A DNA stretch of 64,000 nt from Talpa occidentalis (Eukaryota > Chordata > Mammalia > Eulipotyphla > Talpidae): NCBI RefSeq assembly GCF_014898055.3, contig NW_023600993.1, forward strand, positions 15,032,850 to 15,096,849. The letters run 5' to 3'. Each line of letters begins with the position of its first letter. Within the stretch, counting starts at the first letter, position 1. The notes under the pieces were generated by a model. That model did not search any database. It was not told where the DNA came from and saw only the letters and a program-made list of their open reading frames with translations. The position numbers and the translations under genes are program-made. Shown piece after piece: positions 1 through 11,375 of the stretch.

Positions 1-293
1 GGCATGTTTTTATTTATTTATTTATTTGTTCGTTTGTTTCGTTTATACATGCACTGGGTACAGTCAGAAGCGCGGGAGGGTGAGAGAATTCACCAGAGCC
101 AGAGCAGGGAGCAGAGCAGGCAGAAGGACCGAAGTACACGGCTGAGGGGAGCAGCGGGCGGCAGGAGAGGTCTGCGCACCATGTGGGACCCTCCTCTGGT
201 GGCCGGGGAGCAGCCGGGAATCGAACCGGCGCTGCAGAGGCTGCGGGCAGCTTCGCAACCCAGCGCTCAACCGCTGCGCCACCGGGGAGGCCC
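1..293 (-). mobile_element. tRNA-derived SINE, antisense, 11-bp-insertion subfamily
   Basis: A nearly complete SINE read on the minus strand. Its tRNA-like head lies at about 240-293, with the A box near 275-288 and the B box (GGTTCGATTCC-type) near 218-230. The 3' end lies at the window edge, so its left TSD is cut off. It carries the extra CTGCTCCCCGG block after the B box that is also seen at 46661 and 52839. Its tail ends in CATGCC instead of the usual TCTTT plus A run. The open frames on both strands here are translations of the SINE, not genes. Confidence 0.9.
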
Positions 294-760
294 TCCAACA
301 AGTTTTTTTAAACTCTTCTGAGCCTTAATTTCTTCGCCTAAAAAATCGAGGATTAAGATCTAATTCACTGTCTTCGTGAAGATGTAATAATTTAATGAAG
401 TAATTTATGTGAAAGCATACTGCCTGACACATAATGAATGCTAAGCAAATGTCACTAGGTCTCTGCAAGCTCCCTCCTACTTCCCCTCCCCCTCTCATCT
501 CACCCCTTCCTCCTTCCTTGTGCTCCTGCCTTCCTCCGACCTATATCTCAGGCTACCTTCTAGAAAATGAACTCCCTGTGAAATCCTCTCTGCGTAGGTC
601 ACAATCCAGCTTCCATACTCTGTTCCCTGCCCTTTATTCAGCACAGTATTAACAACCAAGCCAACCTTTACCCTTAAAAAACAGTCATGGAGAAGAAACC
701 AGGATAAAAGTATCCTGATTCTGTTCGCAGTTATCTTAACCCCAACCCACATGGCTTCTA
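294..760. other. Unique AT-rich spacer
   Basis: No coding exon or recognisable repeat seen. A pyrimidine-rich stretch lies at about 470-530. Confidence 0.5.
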
Positions 761-772
761 ATTTCTTCATCC

Positions 773-805
773 ATCGCTTCTCGGCCTTTTGACTAAGATC
801 AAGTG
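773..805 (+). pseudogene. U2 snRNA 5'-end retropseudogene (tailless)
   Basis: These 33 bases match the first 33 nucleotides of U2 snRNA (start ATCGCTTCTCGGCC) with one change, G to A at 792. The fragment is flanked by a perfect 12-bp direct repeat, ATTTCTTCATCC, at 761-772 and 806-817. There is no A tail. It fits the known class of L1-mobilised tailless retrocopies of small RNAs. It lacks the branch-point region, Sm site and promoter, so it cannot be a working snRNA gene. Confidence 0.9.
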
Positions 806-817
806 ATTTCTTCATCC

Positions 818-2039
818 AAATTTTAGTCATTAAGGCTTTATTTTAAATTCTTTGTCACAAACAGACCCAAGAAATTCATCCACTAACATGAGTATGTTAC
901 ATAGACATAGACCTTTTATTTTGTCCATAGTTTCTCTAGGGAAATCAGCTATTGCTTTAGAAATCACACCCCACAGATGACATGCCCATAACCCCAGCCA
1001 GAGAAAACCTGAGCACTGTCTGCCAAAATCCTCAGAACTTTCCCTGTGGCAAATGGTCTTGCCCTCTTGCCCACAGCTCCTCCGGCTGGAAGCAGAGATG
1101 ATGAAATGTCTGCCACTTCACACGGATGCCTTCAAAGCATTCCCTTGGCGTCCCATGGAGTGAGTAGGCCCCTCCAGAGGGAATAAGCTAAATGTCACTC
1201 CCTGCAGCTTGTGTCCTGAAAGAATCTTCCTGGAGCTGTGTCATTCAACAGAACCCTGAACAAAGAGCTCACAGAAGACATGAGGACAGCTCGGGGAGGC
1301 AGAGCGCACATCTGCACCCGCGGTTCCAGGGGATTAAATAAACTGTATTTTAGAAAAAAATCGCTGTGTGGGCAACACTCTGCCTTCCGAGACTATTTTC
1401 TTCTGCCTTAGGGTTTTCCCCTATAGAGAAAAGAAGCTGGGAATAGGATGGAATTGAATCATCCAAGGCTCTGGTTTTTGAGCTTTTTGTTTTGCTTTTG
1501 TTTTTGTTTATTTTTATGATCTGTCTGAGAATAGAATGGACATGTGTGATAAATTTGAGTACAACAAAGAATAAAAGGGGTGGATGTGAAACTAAAAAGT
1601 GTGTCTGTGCTTTTCATTTCTATGAGAAACTGTCGGGAAAATGGAGTGGCTCGGCTTTGTTCCACCTTCCCGTTGTTAGCCTCCACAGCTGCCACCTGTG
1701 GGCTTGTCTGCCTCCCAGGCTTCATTGCCCACACGTTGGCATGTGTTTTGGAGGGCGCTTGGGAGCATGGGTGTGGGGCACCCACACCTTTGATTACAGA
1801 CACTTGGGCCAAAGAGCCAGAGAGCACAGGGCATGCGCACAGGTAAAGGCAGACACCCTGAGGGTAGGGGGTTCAGTTGCTGCCTCCCTGCCTACTGGTC
1901 TGCCTGTGTCTGGTCCCCTGATTCAGCATTAAAGGCATTTTAGAGATATCAAAGGCTCCAAAATTATCTCCGTCTGCCTGGATCAAGAATGAACCTACCC
2001 AGCCCGGGATGGTTGCACGACAGAAACCAATATACTAAC
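818..2039. other. Unique intergenic sequence
   Basis: About 1.2 kb in which I recognise neither an exon nor a repeat family. The open frames at about 1459-1932 overlap on both strands and have no recognisable domain. Confidence 0.45.
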
Positions 2040-2327
2040 TTGAAGGGACTGTTCTCCAGATTATGCTAAGCGATTTCAGCCAGGAGAAAGACATGTACAG
2101 GATGGTTTCACTCATGGGAAATATGGAGAAAACAAACAAATGGTCAGACAAAACCAAACCAAAGCCCAGAAATCTGACTGTAAAATTGAGAACACCAGAG
2201 AGGAAGGGTACCCAATGGATTACCGTGGAGGACTCTGGGTGCCTTGGCGGTGGGTATGATGACATACATTTGACAGATGTGATCACATAGCTCTGAGTCA
2301 TATACAGAGTTAGTAAGCAATGTTACC
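2040..2327 (+). mobile_element. L1 3'-end fragment
   Basis: The sequence matches the end of L1 ORF2 and the 3' UTR. It contains a diverged form of the segment encoding 'MLSEISQKE...YRMVSLI', as in the better-preserved copies at 18747 and 42840. It is 5'-truncated and old. A SINE is inserted at its 3' end. Confidence 0.75.
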
Positions 2328-2611
2328 GGGCCTCCCTGGTGGCGCAAGGGTTTGAGCACCACACTATGAAGTGATCCGCGGCCTCTGCAGCATGAGTTCG
2401 ATCCCCAGCCAGCCTGGGAGAAACCCACATGGCAAGGCAGGCCTCTCCTGTCTCGCCTGCTGCTCCCTTCAGCAGTGTATTTTCAGTCAGTCTGCCTACT
2501 CTGTTCCCCATTCTGTCTCTGGTGCATCCTCTCACCCCCCGCATCTCTGGCCTGTATGTACCCCAGCTCTTGTATGCATAAATAAATAAATCTTTAAAAA
2601 AAAAGAAAAGA
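2328..2611 (+). mobile_element. tRNA-derived SINE, full length, older subfamily
   Basis: The head reads GCCTCCCTGGTGGCGCAAGG and the B box GAGTTCGATCCCC is at about 2395. The 3' end is AAATAAATAAATCTTT plus an A-rich tail. TSDs AAGCAATGTTACC (2315-2327) and AAGCATTGTTACC (2612-2624) differ by one base. The subfamily has 'TGAGCACCACACTATGAAG' after the A box. Confidence 0.93.
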
Positions 2612-2624
2612 AAGCATTGTTACC

Positions 2625-3190
2625 TCAATAAAAAAAAAAAAAAGAATTCTCTCTAGGGTACAGAACACCCTATCTCTGGTACTTTTTCCAATAGTAAATA
2701 TTCTACCACTGCAGAGGCCCCTGAACAACCCTGAAAAATAAGCTGCAGCTTTTTCTTCACTCTGGTTTATTAGTCCTGATAGAGGATTATTCCTGAACTC
2801 AGCAGGTAGGTCAGTGTTAACTGCTGCTAAGGAAAGGGCTCTCCTCAGCGGCATCTCCCAGGGAACACAGAGCCCTCCGGGTGTCTGCAGCCACATGGCC
2901 AAGCTCTGAGTGTCTTTGGGTCTTTGTTGTGATTGGCAGTGATATTTGGGAGTCCCCAGGTTGATACACAGATGTCTAGAAGTTGCCATGGCAACCCATT
3001 GCCTGTCATGAGTCCTGAGAGCTCCTCCTGCTCTAACTAGGCAACCTGTAGAACAAAATCAAATTGTCATCTCTGCTTTCTGTACACAAAAGATTTTTGA
3101 GCCCTAGATCTGGATCACTCAGCTACCCCTGGTTAACTTACTCAAAATCTCATGCACAGAAAAGAGGTAAAGGGGTCGGCATTGCCAACT
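2625..3190. other. Unique intergenic sequence
   Basis: An A run at 2627-2643 is followed by unique sequence. No gene signal seen. Confidence 0.4.
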
Positions 3191-3194
3191 CTTG

Positions 3195-3352
3195 GTCCTC
3201 AAAGTGTGGTCTGTGGAGCAACAGCATCAGCTTCATCTGGGAGTTTGTTAAAGATGCAAATCTTGGACCCCAGCCCAGAGCTACTGAATCGAGTCTGCAT
3301 TTTAACAAGATCCTCAGGTGTACTCGCTACAATTTTAGAAACACTGGGATAA
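3195..3352 (+). mobile_element. MER5A-like hAT-Charlie MITE relic
   Basis: It resembles the MER5A consensus: a GTGGTCTGTGGAGCAACAGCATCAGC head, an internal TGTTAAAGATGCAAATCTTGG and an end near GAAACACTGGG. It is non-autonomous, encodes no protein, and is an ancient mammalian insertion. The family name is from memory. Confidence 0.65.
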
Positions 3353-3355
3353 ACA

Positions 3356-3510
3356 TTGGTTCTTGGCTCTGGCTACCCATTAGAATCAGTGTGCCCAGAT
3401 TCCTGGGCTCAACTTCAAAAAATTATATTTATTTTGTCTGAGTGGGACCCAAGTATCAGTCATATTTAGAACTCCCGTGTGACTCCAGTGCACAACCAGA
3501 GTTGAAAAAA
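3356..3510 (+). mobile_element. MER20-like hAT relic
   Basis: It begins TTGGTTCTTGGCTCTGGCTA with CCCATTAGAATCA following, and ends in the complementary CAACCAGAGTTGAAAA. These paired ends match the terminal inverted repeats of MER20. It sits between two MER5-like relics. Confidence 0.6.
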
Positions 3511-3527
3511 GCAGTTTTCTAGGACAG

Positions 3528-3692
3528 TGGTTCTCAAAATGTGGTACCTTGACCAGCAGCAGCACTTGAAACCTGTTAAAAATGCAAATTCTCTGACCTC
3601 TTCCCACACCTACAGAGTTAGAAACTCTAGGGCTGGGGCACAATGAACAGGTGATTCTGAGGCCGGCTTACGTTTGAAACTACTACTCTAGT
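3528..3692 (+). mobile_element. Second MER5A-like hAT relic
   Basis: It starts GTGGTTCTCAAAATGTGGTACC, has the internal TGTTAAAAATGCAAATTCTCTG, and ends near GTTTGAAACTACTACTC. The layout matches the copy at 3195. Confidence 0.6.
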
Positions 3693-4514
3693 GTGGCCAA
3701 CAAAGGAAGCAGCATGGACTGGAGGGTCTTAGGCAGGCAGGAGTTTGACTATAAGAAGATATTTAATAAGACATGTTTCACTATCAACCTTCTTCCAGGA
3801 GACTCATCATTTTCTTTCAATTTTAAATATTCCTCTTTGCTTTAAAAGCAGACTATGAGATGAAACATATCACTTTCTAATGTGACCAGTCCCCCTACAT
3901 TGCTATCATTCCTCTCTCCACAGCTTACCCAAATGATATCCTTGTGAAAATTTTCATTTCTAGGAGTATTAGTGTATCTCAATTTTATAAGGCTAACGTT
4001 AGTAAAGAATAGTTTTGGTTACAACAAAAGGCCAAAACTACAGGTTTGGCAAACCATGGCTGGGAAGAGAAGCTTCTCTCTCAAGACCACAGATGATCTG
4101 TCCCAAAGAAAGCAAATAGAATGTTTTTCCCCTTGTTCATTACAGATGGCTGTTATGTTCAGAAACCAGGACTTTATATTTCAACACAGAACCAGCTGCA
4201 AAGATAAGCCAGGTGGACAGCTGTATGCTGTTTTGATCACATTCATAGGAAATAACTAATAACCTGTAAAATGATTGCAGAGAGGTTCACACCTTCAAAC
4301 GCAAAATAATGAGAAAAAGTTTTTGGAGTTCAGAAACGTTCTATATTTATTCTAATGATGTCTACATAACTGTTGCACCAAATTCTCTGGAACTTTGCTC
4401 TTGTCAATTTTATTTCCATATTTAAAGCAAGTTAATAGGTCTGAATTTATCTAATATGTAATTAAAATATTAACAGAGATATTTGCTGAGATAAATGTAA
4501 ATATGAAATCTGGA
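3693..4514. other. Unique intergenic sequence
   Basis: No gene or clear repeat seen. An open frame at 3972-4259 has no recognisable domain. Confidence 0.4.
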
Positions 4515-4615
4515 CTGAGGTGAACTGAGCTTTTAACTCCACTCCTTGACTATTTGACTTTGGACAAGACAATTCTTAGACTCGTCATTCCTTCATCTCT
4601 GAAATGGGATGCCCT
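4515..4615 (+). mobile_element. MIR fragment (probable)
   Basis: It contains the MIR-like 'GACTTTGGACAAGACAATTC' and 'CATCTCTGAAATGGG' blocks (consensus: ...GACCTTGGGCAAGTCACTT...CATCTGTAAAATGGG). Confidence 0.45.
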
Positions 4616-7568
4616 CATTTGACTTTCCCCAGAATTTTATCTTGATTTCTCTAAAATTAAAATTTCAATGAAATCCTTTAAGGGATGACTTCAGGAAACA
4701 CAGAAAGAGAATTGGGAACATGAGACAAATAGGGGATGGAAGCCACTAAGAAATGTATAATTGAGCAGATAATCATGAGCAACTGGACTCAGTGGAACTA
4801 CTAGTTGTGGGAAATGTAGAACATGATATCGAGTTGCCCTTTCTGAGGAGAAAGAACCTAGAATATTCTCTATCTCTCATCTGTCAATGGCTAAGGGATG
4901 ATCCCAGAGACATTAACCCCTCAGTATACTTGGCCTACACCTTGCAGAGGCAAAGACAAAGCTTTAGCTTTGTCACAGGTGCCTTGGACATGAAGGGAGT
5001 ATTATGTGCACACCAGATATTAACAAGCACCAATGACCAGCAGAATCAGACCCAGTAAAAAGGCAGAAGCCATACCTTAATTTGAACAAGAAATACTGAA
5101 TGTAAAAATCATTAATTATTTAGGGAGGATGAGCTCCTAAAGAGATGAGAGAATGCAAACTACTGAATGGTGAAGGGAGAGTTTCCAAGGAAGGAACAAA
5201 TTTGGAAGAAGGGTCTTCAAGGATCAAAGCTTTGTTGGAGAAGGTGTACACAGAGCTCATGAATGGCAGAGAAGTTTGCTGCTTGCCTGAATCAGAGATG
5301 TTCATAGTTGCTGGATTGAGGCTGGAGGGCAGCGAAATACAAAATACAAGCAGGGCAAACAGCAACCCTCCTGCTGGAGTGCAGGTGGACCAATGCTGGC
5401 ACCAGAACTGACCAGCTGAAGATGAGCATCACTAGTGTCCAATACACTACAGGTCACTACATACTATAGGAGCCAAGCAAGAGCCAGCTCACCAGAAACC
5501 AGAAGCCCCCCTTTTTTTCTAGCAGTGTCTCTTTAGCACCGTCTACTGGCACAGGGGAAATATTTACACATCTTACTCCAGTATCTGCAAAGGCAAAGAA
5601 GCAGGGTAGTGAAGGGTAGATTTCAAGGTGAAAGGTGATAATCTGACACAAGGTAGCACTATTTACACAAAATAATCCTATATAAAGTACATGTAATAAC
5701 ATGTATGAAAAATAATTTTTTAGACTGAAAAGTTTCATTGGTAATAATCTTGATTAAGTGTTTTTATTGAAAACCATCATTAGCATTACTGCTGGTAACA
5801 AAAATGTGACTTTTGCTGACAACGCTGAGTTACTTTTTCTAAAAATTTTTTAGCATATGATCTTCTTAATGGGGTTTGTATTCTGTGGCAGAATGCAATG
5901 AATTGACTCCTGTGTCTGTGCACATCTTTTGTTGTCTAGAATTCATTTAATGGGAGCCAAGTCTTTTTTCTGCAATTAACAAGTATAATAAATCCATTTT
6001 AATCCAAGAATAGAAGAGCTCCTGCATATCTTTAATTCTTTCACTGCAAATGTTGATAGGCAGTAGGGAAATGAAGGGTACGCCTAGCGTACAAGGTTAA
6101 TAAGCTGAAGCTGAGCTGTTGGAATGTCTTTGCTTCCTCCTCTCAAAGATTGTCAGGAAATTGCTTCTCCTTCTCTCACCAGGGTTAGTCAGAGTCAGAG
6201 AGAGTGTAACCAAAAACACTGATTTGAAACCCTGTGATCTAACATACTCTTCTTTCTTATCCTCCTTACTAGTGATAAAACAGTCAATTAAAATATCACC
6301 TTGAGATGTCTGTATCATATAGGCATCCAATTAATTAACCTTTCCACTAAATGAATTAATTTCTTGACCCATCAATATGCTTTTGGCTATTAATTTATTG
6401 TTTCCTTTCAATTACCATCAATGTTCATCATCAATCATGACTCTTAAAAATGGAAAAACAATCTGTCTTAGGATCTGCTGAAAGATCAAGAGAATCCTTC
6501 TTACTTGTCCCTCCTTCTGGCTTCATGAAGCTTCAAAGAACATCAAAGGGATATATTCCTGGTATAGTATAACTCATGGGCATCAAAACCAAAAAGACTA
6601 AAAGAGGCCACGTGACCATGGATTGTGGCACACATTCTTTTTGAGTTGGATCACGGCAGGACTATTGGCATCTTGAAGGAAATTACAACCCAGTGGTTAA
6701 AGAGTTGGTAGAGGACCACTGGCTGATGTGCAGGGTGAACTGAATTGGACCAAGTGGTTCCTGAAACATTTTCTGGCTTAAGATTCTCCAGCCATGGGGA
6801 AAGCAAAGAAAAGTAGGCCTAAAAAAATATTCTGAACACTATTCAGATGTGACCAAAACTGAAACTGATAGCCCAAAAAAGCATGAAGGAGACAGTCTAT
6901 TCAAGAGCAAGAATCATTTGGATAGTAAATATTCAAGTAATTCATGCCCCAACTCACAAAACTTAAGGAAACCCAACTTCCAGAACCACCAGAGAAAACT
7001 ATCACCCATCTCTCCTCTGATGATTCCAGGACCAATTCTGAGCTGGTTAATTCGCCCACCTTTGGTATTCAGCAGAGAATTGATGGGGGGCAGCAAGCGG
7101 CAAGAGACTAAACATGAAGTAACAGAACTGGAAAGTACAGCGCTCTGCGTTCAGGTTATCCACAGCTCTGGGGAGGTCCGAGTTGTCCCGTTAGGGTTTA
7201 AGTAAATGAGTCTCCCTGTTGGCATCCAATGCCTTTCTTCCAAGGCACTCCATCCACGTTTTACTTCTTCTGAAATCAGCAAAAGATGACTGAGTACCTT
7301 CTAGATATTGGTACTTTAAATATATGTTCTCCTTTAATCCTCCAACTTGATAAAATGCTTTCTTATCTCTATATTCCAAATAACAAAGCAGAGACTGAGA
7401 AACTACGCCATTTTCAACAGTAAATAGAAAGCATGGCCCTTTTCAGAGATTCCAGAAGCCACACAGCATAACTCCACAGAGCTGTTAGATTGCTCTCGGG
7501 CACTCCTGGGTATTTATAAGCACATACCTAACCCTCTAGTGAACTTGAACTTAGAAAACACATCTCAT
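4616..7568. other. Unique AT-rich stretch
   Basis: About 3 kb with no clear repeat or exon. Short open frames at 4792-5058, 5145-5411 and 6849-7205 have no family I recognise. The segment 6651-7111 shows peptide-like stretches scattered over several frames and might be a very decayed processed pseudogene (see findings). Confidence 0.35.
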
Positions 7569-7915
7569 TAATAAGCACACATTTGTAAGTGCTTTTATTT
7601 GAGCCTCCTGATAAGCCTATTAGTAGAGCAAATGACATTAGGCTTATTTTATAGATGAGGATATTGAAGCAAGGTTGAACAGGGAAGCTAAACCACAGAG
7701 AAACAAAAATGAGTAATATTTAATGGAAACTTACATGGTAATCAGCACTATATTCAGAGTTTTATATATTAATTCATTTTGTCCTGACGATAATCCTATC
7801 AGATAGTGTATCACCATCATTTCATAGTTGAGAAAACAGGAATAAAATTAGTTAAATAACATATCCAAAGCCACATTCCTGATAAGTGGCTGAACTATGA
7901 CTTAGCCTAGTAATA
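7569..7915 (+). mobile_element. MIR SINE relic(s)
   Basis: The part from 7715 to 7915 follows the MIR core closely: an increase-of-size head, TTAATTCATTTTGTCCTGACG, 'TTGAGAAAACAGGAATAAA' and a 'CATATCCAAAGCCACA' end. A second partial copy appears to precede it at 7569-7690. Both are ancient and non-coding. Confidence 0.6.
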
Positions 7916-8333
7916 TTAGTTCCAAAATCTGTGTTCATAGCTCTTGATCCTAATCCAGGATTGTGCTGGTTTATCAGCTCTGTGCCTCTTCAGGTTGTAA
8001 GGCAGCCAAGATAACCAAAGACTTTCACTAGATTTATATTCCGAACATAGCAAAGGACAGAGTCTGGCACAAAATGGCTCTGTGGAAATGTGACCCAAAG
8101 GCCAATCTAGAAAATAACCATTATCTGCAGAGGAATTAATAAAAAGTTAATCATTATAAGGCTTCACATGACACATTTAGCACTCAAGGCAAATTACTGA
8201 AATGACATTTAAATTGGCCTTTGCTGAGTGTGTTGTTGGTGAGAAAACTATGGTGACCACACTTGAGGGAAGGAATCCTGTATTTTAGAAAAACAAAAAA
8301 GGATTTTAAATAATGGTGTATCATTAATTAATT
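7916..8333. other. Unique spacer
   Basis: Nothing recognisable seen. It ends in an AT-rich tract that served as a SINE target. Confidence 0.4.
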
Positions 8334-8349
8334 AAAATAATGATATGTC

Positions 8350-8618
8350 GGGGCTTCGTGGCGCAAGGACACAGCACTGTGCAGCTCTCCACAGCCACTG
8401 CAGCACGAGTTCGATCCCCGACCAGGGAACCCACATGGCACAGCAGACCTCTCCTGACTCGCCCGCTGCTCCCCTCAGCAGTGTACTTCAGTCAGTATGC
8501 CTGTTCTGTTCCCACACTCTGTCTCTGGTGAATCCTCTCAACTACGACACTTCTGGCCTGTACCCCAGTTCTTGTATGCAAAAATTAATAAATCTTTAAA
8601 ATAAATGAATAAATAAAT
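8350..8618 (+). mobile_element. tRNA-derived SINE, older subfamily
   Basis: Full length, with B box GAGTTCGATCCCC near 8407 and tail AATAAATCTTTAAAATAAATGAATAAATAAA. TSDs AAAATAATGATATGTC (8334-8349) and AAAATAGTGATATGTC (8619-8634) differ at one base. The head is diverged (GGGGCTTCGTGGCGCAAGG). Confidence 0.92.
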
Positions 8619-8634
8619 AAAATAGTGATATGTC

Positions 8635-9809
8635 ATTAATTAAAAAATATTTGAAATAAAAAATAAATAAATCAGCCATCCCGAAAGTTATGTTCTTGTG
8701 CTTCCAGATCTCCCATCAACTACACAGCAAAAATGGGGTGTAAACAGGATTTAGTGTGGTGTTCCAAATTTGAGTGCAAAAAATGGATCCCCACATAGCA
8801 TCTCCCATAAAATCTTCTTAACAATTATTAACCTCTTTCTTTCCTGTAGTCCTCTTTGAGGGATCCTGTGAAGATTTTTTGTATACCTGAGAGTACAGAC
8901 TACCCAGAAAATAATCTAAATACTTTGCATTACCATTCTTATTTTCTAAAAAATGGAAATTGCCTAAGTCAGTAACTCTGATATGCAACTAGTGATTTAA
9001 AAAAAAAAATACACGCAGAGGTTTTATTCCTCTAAGTCAAAATGGCAAGGCATTCACATGCCAACACTCTAGACAGGAAGACTTTCTCCTCAGTTTCTCA
9101 TTAATACAGGCATTAGTTAAACATGACTCTTGTTATCCCACATAAACTCTCCTAGGTTAAACATAGTTTTGATTGATCTCCCCATTCTGCCAAAGTGCTA
9201 GAACGAAGCCCCTATTATTTATAAAGCTGAGACTTAAAAAAATCTCTGCCTTCTTTCCTTCCCTTCACCCTTCTCCCCCATGATGCAAAATCTCTCCAAC
9301 CTCAACTCATCCCTTAATTCAAAGTTGAAATAGCAACATAAGAGCGCTGGCTGAAAACCGCGATAAAATATTTCCATCATTTCCTCAGAGATCGCTGCCA
9401 AAAATCAAGGTTATTGGCCCACCTGGAGCGTAAATAGACTTTGAAAACCATATGTCAAAGGACCTCAGCTTAAATTACTCACTTGGGCTTGCTCAGAAGT
9501 TGGTTTCTCAAAGAGAGGGTGATGCGGGTGGGCATGGTCAGAGCAAGACTACAGAATGGCTGCTTGATTTGATTGCCCTAAATAACAAGAGAAGGGATGA
9601 TTCACTTGGTGTCATTCATTTATTGAAAAACAAACAGCTAAATTTGCCATTTACAGAGAGGATATTTGACAGAGCAAAGAGGACTTCAGATCTTTTCTAA
9701 GAAATCATCTACAGTTTTTAGTAGTCGCGATGAATGTCTGTCTTTGCTACAGCAGTTTGTAGATAGCTCAGTGTTAAAGCAACTTCTGATGTGAATCCCC
9801 ATAAATGTC
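8635..9809. other. Unique AT-rich spacer
   Basis: Poly-A tracts at about 8999-9009 and otherwise unique sequence. The open frame 9452-9700 has no recognisable domain. Confidence 0.4.
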
Positions 9810-10290
9810 TCCTGGCATTTATGCCCATGGATGGATCCCTTTCCCTTGAGTGTGGACTGGATCTAGTGACTTTCTTCAAATGAACAGAAACAGCCACAGT
9901 GATGCGGTATCATTTCCATTATTGGGTAACGAAAGACTGACTTCTCTCTAGCTGGCATTTTTCTCTCTTGGGTTTTGACTTACTTCTGTGATGAAATGTG
10001 TCACCAAGCAAGGAACTGAGTGAGGACACCCTCTGGTACACTTCCAGCCAGGAACTGAGGTCTTCTGCCCAGCAGCCTGCAGAGAACTGAATCTTGCCAA
10101 CAACAATGGAATGAACTTAGAAGCTGATCCTGCTCTGGTTGAATTTGAATTGAATTTTGCAGCTTCTGCCTTTATTTTGACTGCAACCTTATAGAAGACT
10201 CTGAATTTGAGTTGAATTTTGCAGCTTCTGCCTTTATCTTGACTGCAGCCCAGATTCCTGACCCACACAACTGTGATATAATATTTAACA
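9810..10290 (+). mobile_element. Ancient LTR-type repeat relic with internal duplication
   Basis: The pattern 'CCCTTGAGTGTGGACTGGATCTAGTGAC ... TGCCAACAAC ... ATTCCTGACCCACACAACTGTGATATAAT' is a mammalian interspersed repeat layout also seen at 23720. I could not assign the family from memory; it may be MaLR/ERVL-like. A 62-bp tandem duplication lies inside it (10141 and 10203). Confidence 0.45.
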
Positions 10291-11164
10291 AGTTTTGAGG
10301 GATAATTTGCTATCTAGTACAGGTTACTAATAAGAATGGAGGAATATGTTTTTAAATTGAGCAGAAACCTTATCACCCCTTCTCAGTATAACAGCAGCCA
10401 CACACACACACACAATCACTCATGATCCTGGGGCCCCTTGGTGAGCATGGCACAAGGCAAAAAGGCCTTAAAAGGTTTTTCATTCAGAGTTGAACAGTTC
10501 TTAGTCTAAAAACTAAAAAACAGCGTGCTCTCCCTTTGGACAGAACAGGAAAGCACTCATGATTTATTGGCCTTTCACTCTGCACAGCCTTGTCCAGACT
10601 CTCCAGTTACAATACGGTTGATTAGACTTCTGCTTCCTATAGTTCTCTCTCAGAATTCACAGCCCTCTGACCACAATGATTGGCTTACATGGTTTCCAAG
10701 TCTCTTGCAGATGGTGCTACTGTCCATCTTGTGCTGATTGTTACAAGCTTCCATCTCCATCCTATCCCAATAACTGCAGTATTATTAGCTCCAATTTATG
10801 CACAAGGAAATCTGAGAACAATCACATGACATGGAAGTGGAAGAGCCAAGAATAGAATCCAGTCTCAAGGGCTCGTCCCTTGGATCACTCAACTTCTCAG
10901 GAGCAGATTCTTTGTGGGAACAGAAAATGAATTTCAAGACTTTCAGTTCTATCTATTTCTGCACTAACATCCTGCACTTAATACCAGCCTCTTGTTTTCT
11001 TGAATTGTAAGATCCCTCTGCCAGTTTTGTGGTTTCATAAGTTCATTCTGATCTCTTCCCCCAAAGTCTTAGAATCTTTGACTCCAGAATCCTAGACTCT
11101 TTTCCAAACATTCTCTCTAACCTTCTTGAAAGACCTAGAAAGTCAAGGATTGTGAAGTTTACCA
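10291..11164. other. Unique spacer with a short (CA)n
   Basis: A (CA)8-like microsatellite lies at about 10396-10412. A weak MIR-like segment is possible at 10770-10900. No gene seen. Confidence 0.4.
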
Positions 11165-11375
11165 CTCCTGGACTCCATCTTTGGTTCTTCTGTGTACTAG
11201 ATACATGACTTTTGATCAAGTTGAATAATATCGCTTATCCTCAATTTCCTAACAGTTTCTGGGGGAAAAATAGGGATAAGCATGTGTTTAAAATAATTAA
11301 ATGAGATGCCAGATATAAAACATCAGCCCTGTATCTGCCACATTGTAGGTGCTCAGCAACTCAATTCCTCAATTC
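11165..11375 (+). mobile_element. MIR SINE relic
   Basis: It contains 'TATCCTCAATTTCCTAACAGT', a 'GGGATAAGCATG' block and the CATTGTAGGTGCTCAGCAA end typical of the MIR 3' part. Confidence 0.55.

Noticed and set aside
4..321. 105-codon open frame at the left edge, with similar frames at about 19929, 25890, 46541 and 52750
   Set aside because: They share one peptide pattern because they are translations of SINE copies on either strand.
773..805. A working U2 snRNA gene
   Set aside because: Only 33 nucleotides are present and it is bounded by TSDs.
6849..7205. 118-codon frame as a gene
   Set aside because: No recognisable domain, no CpG island or splice signals that I can defend; at most a decayed pseudogene.
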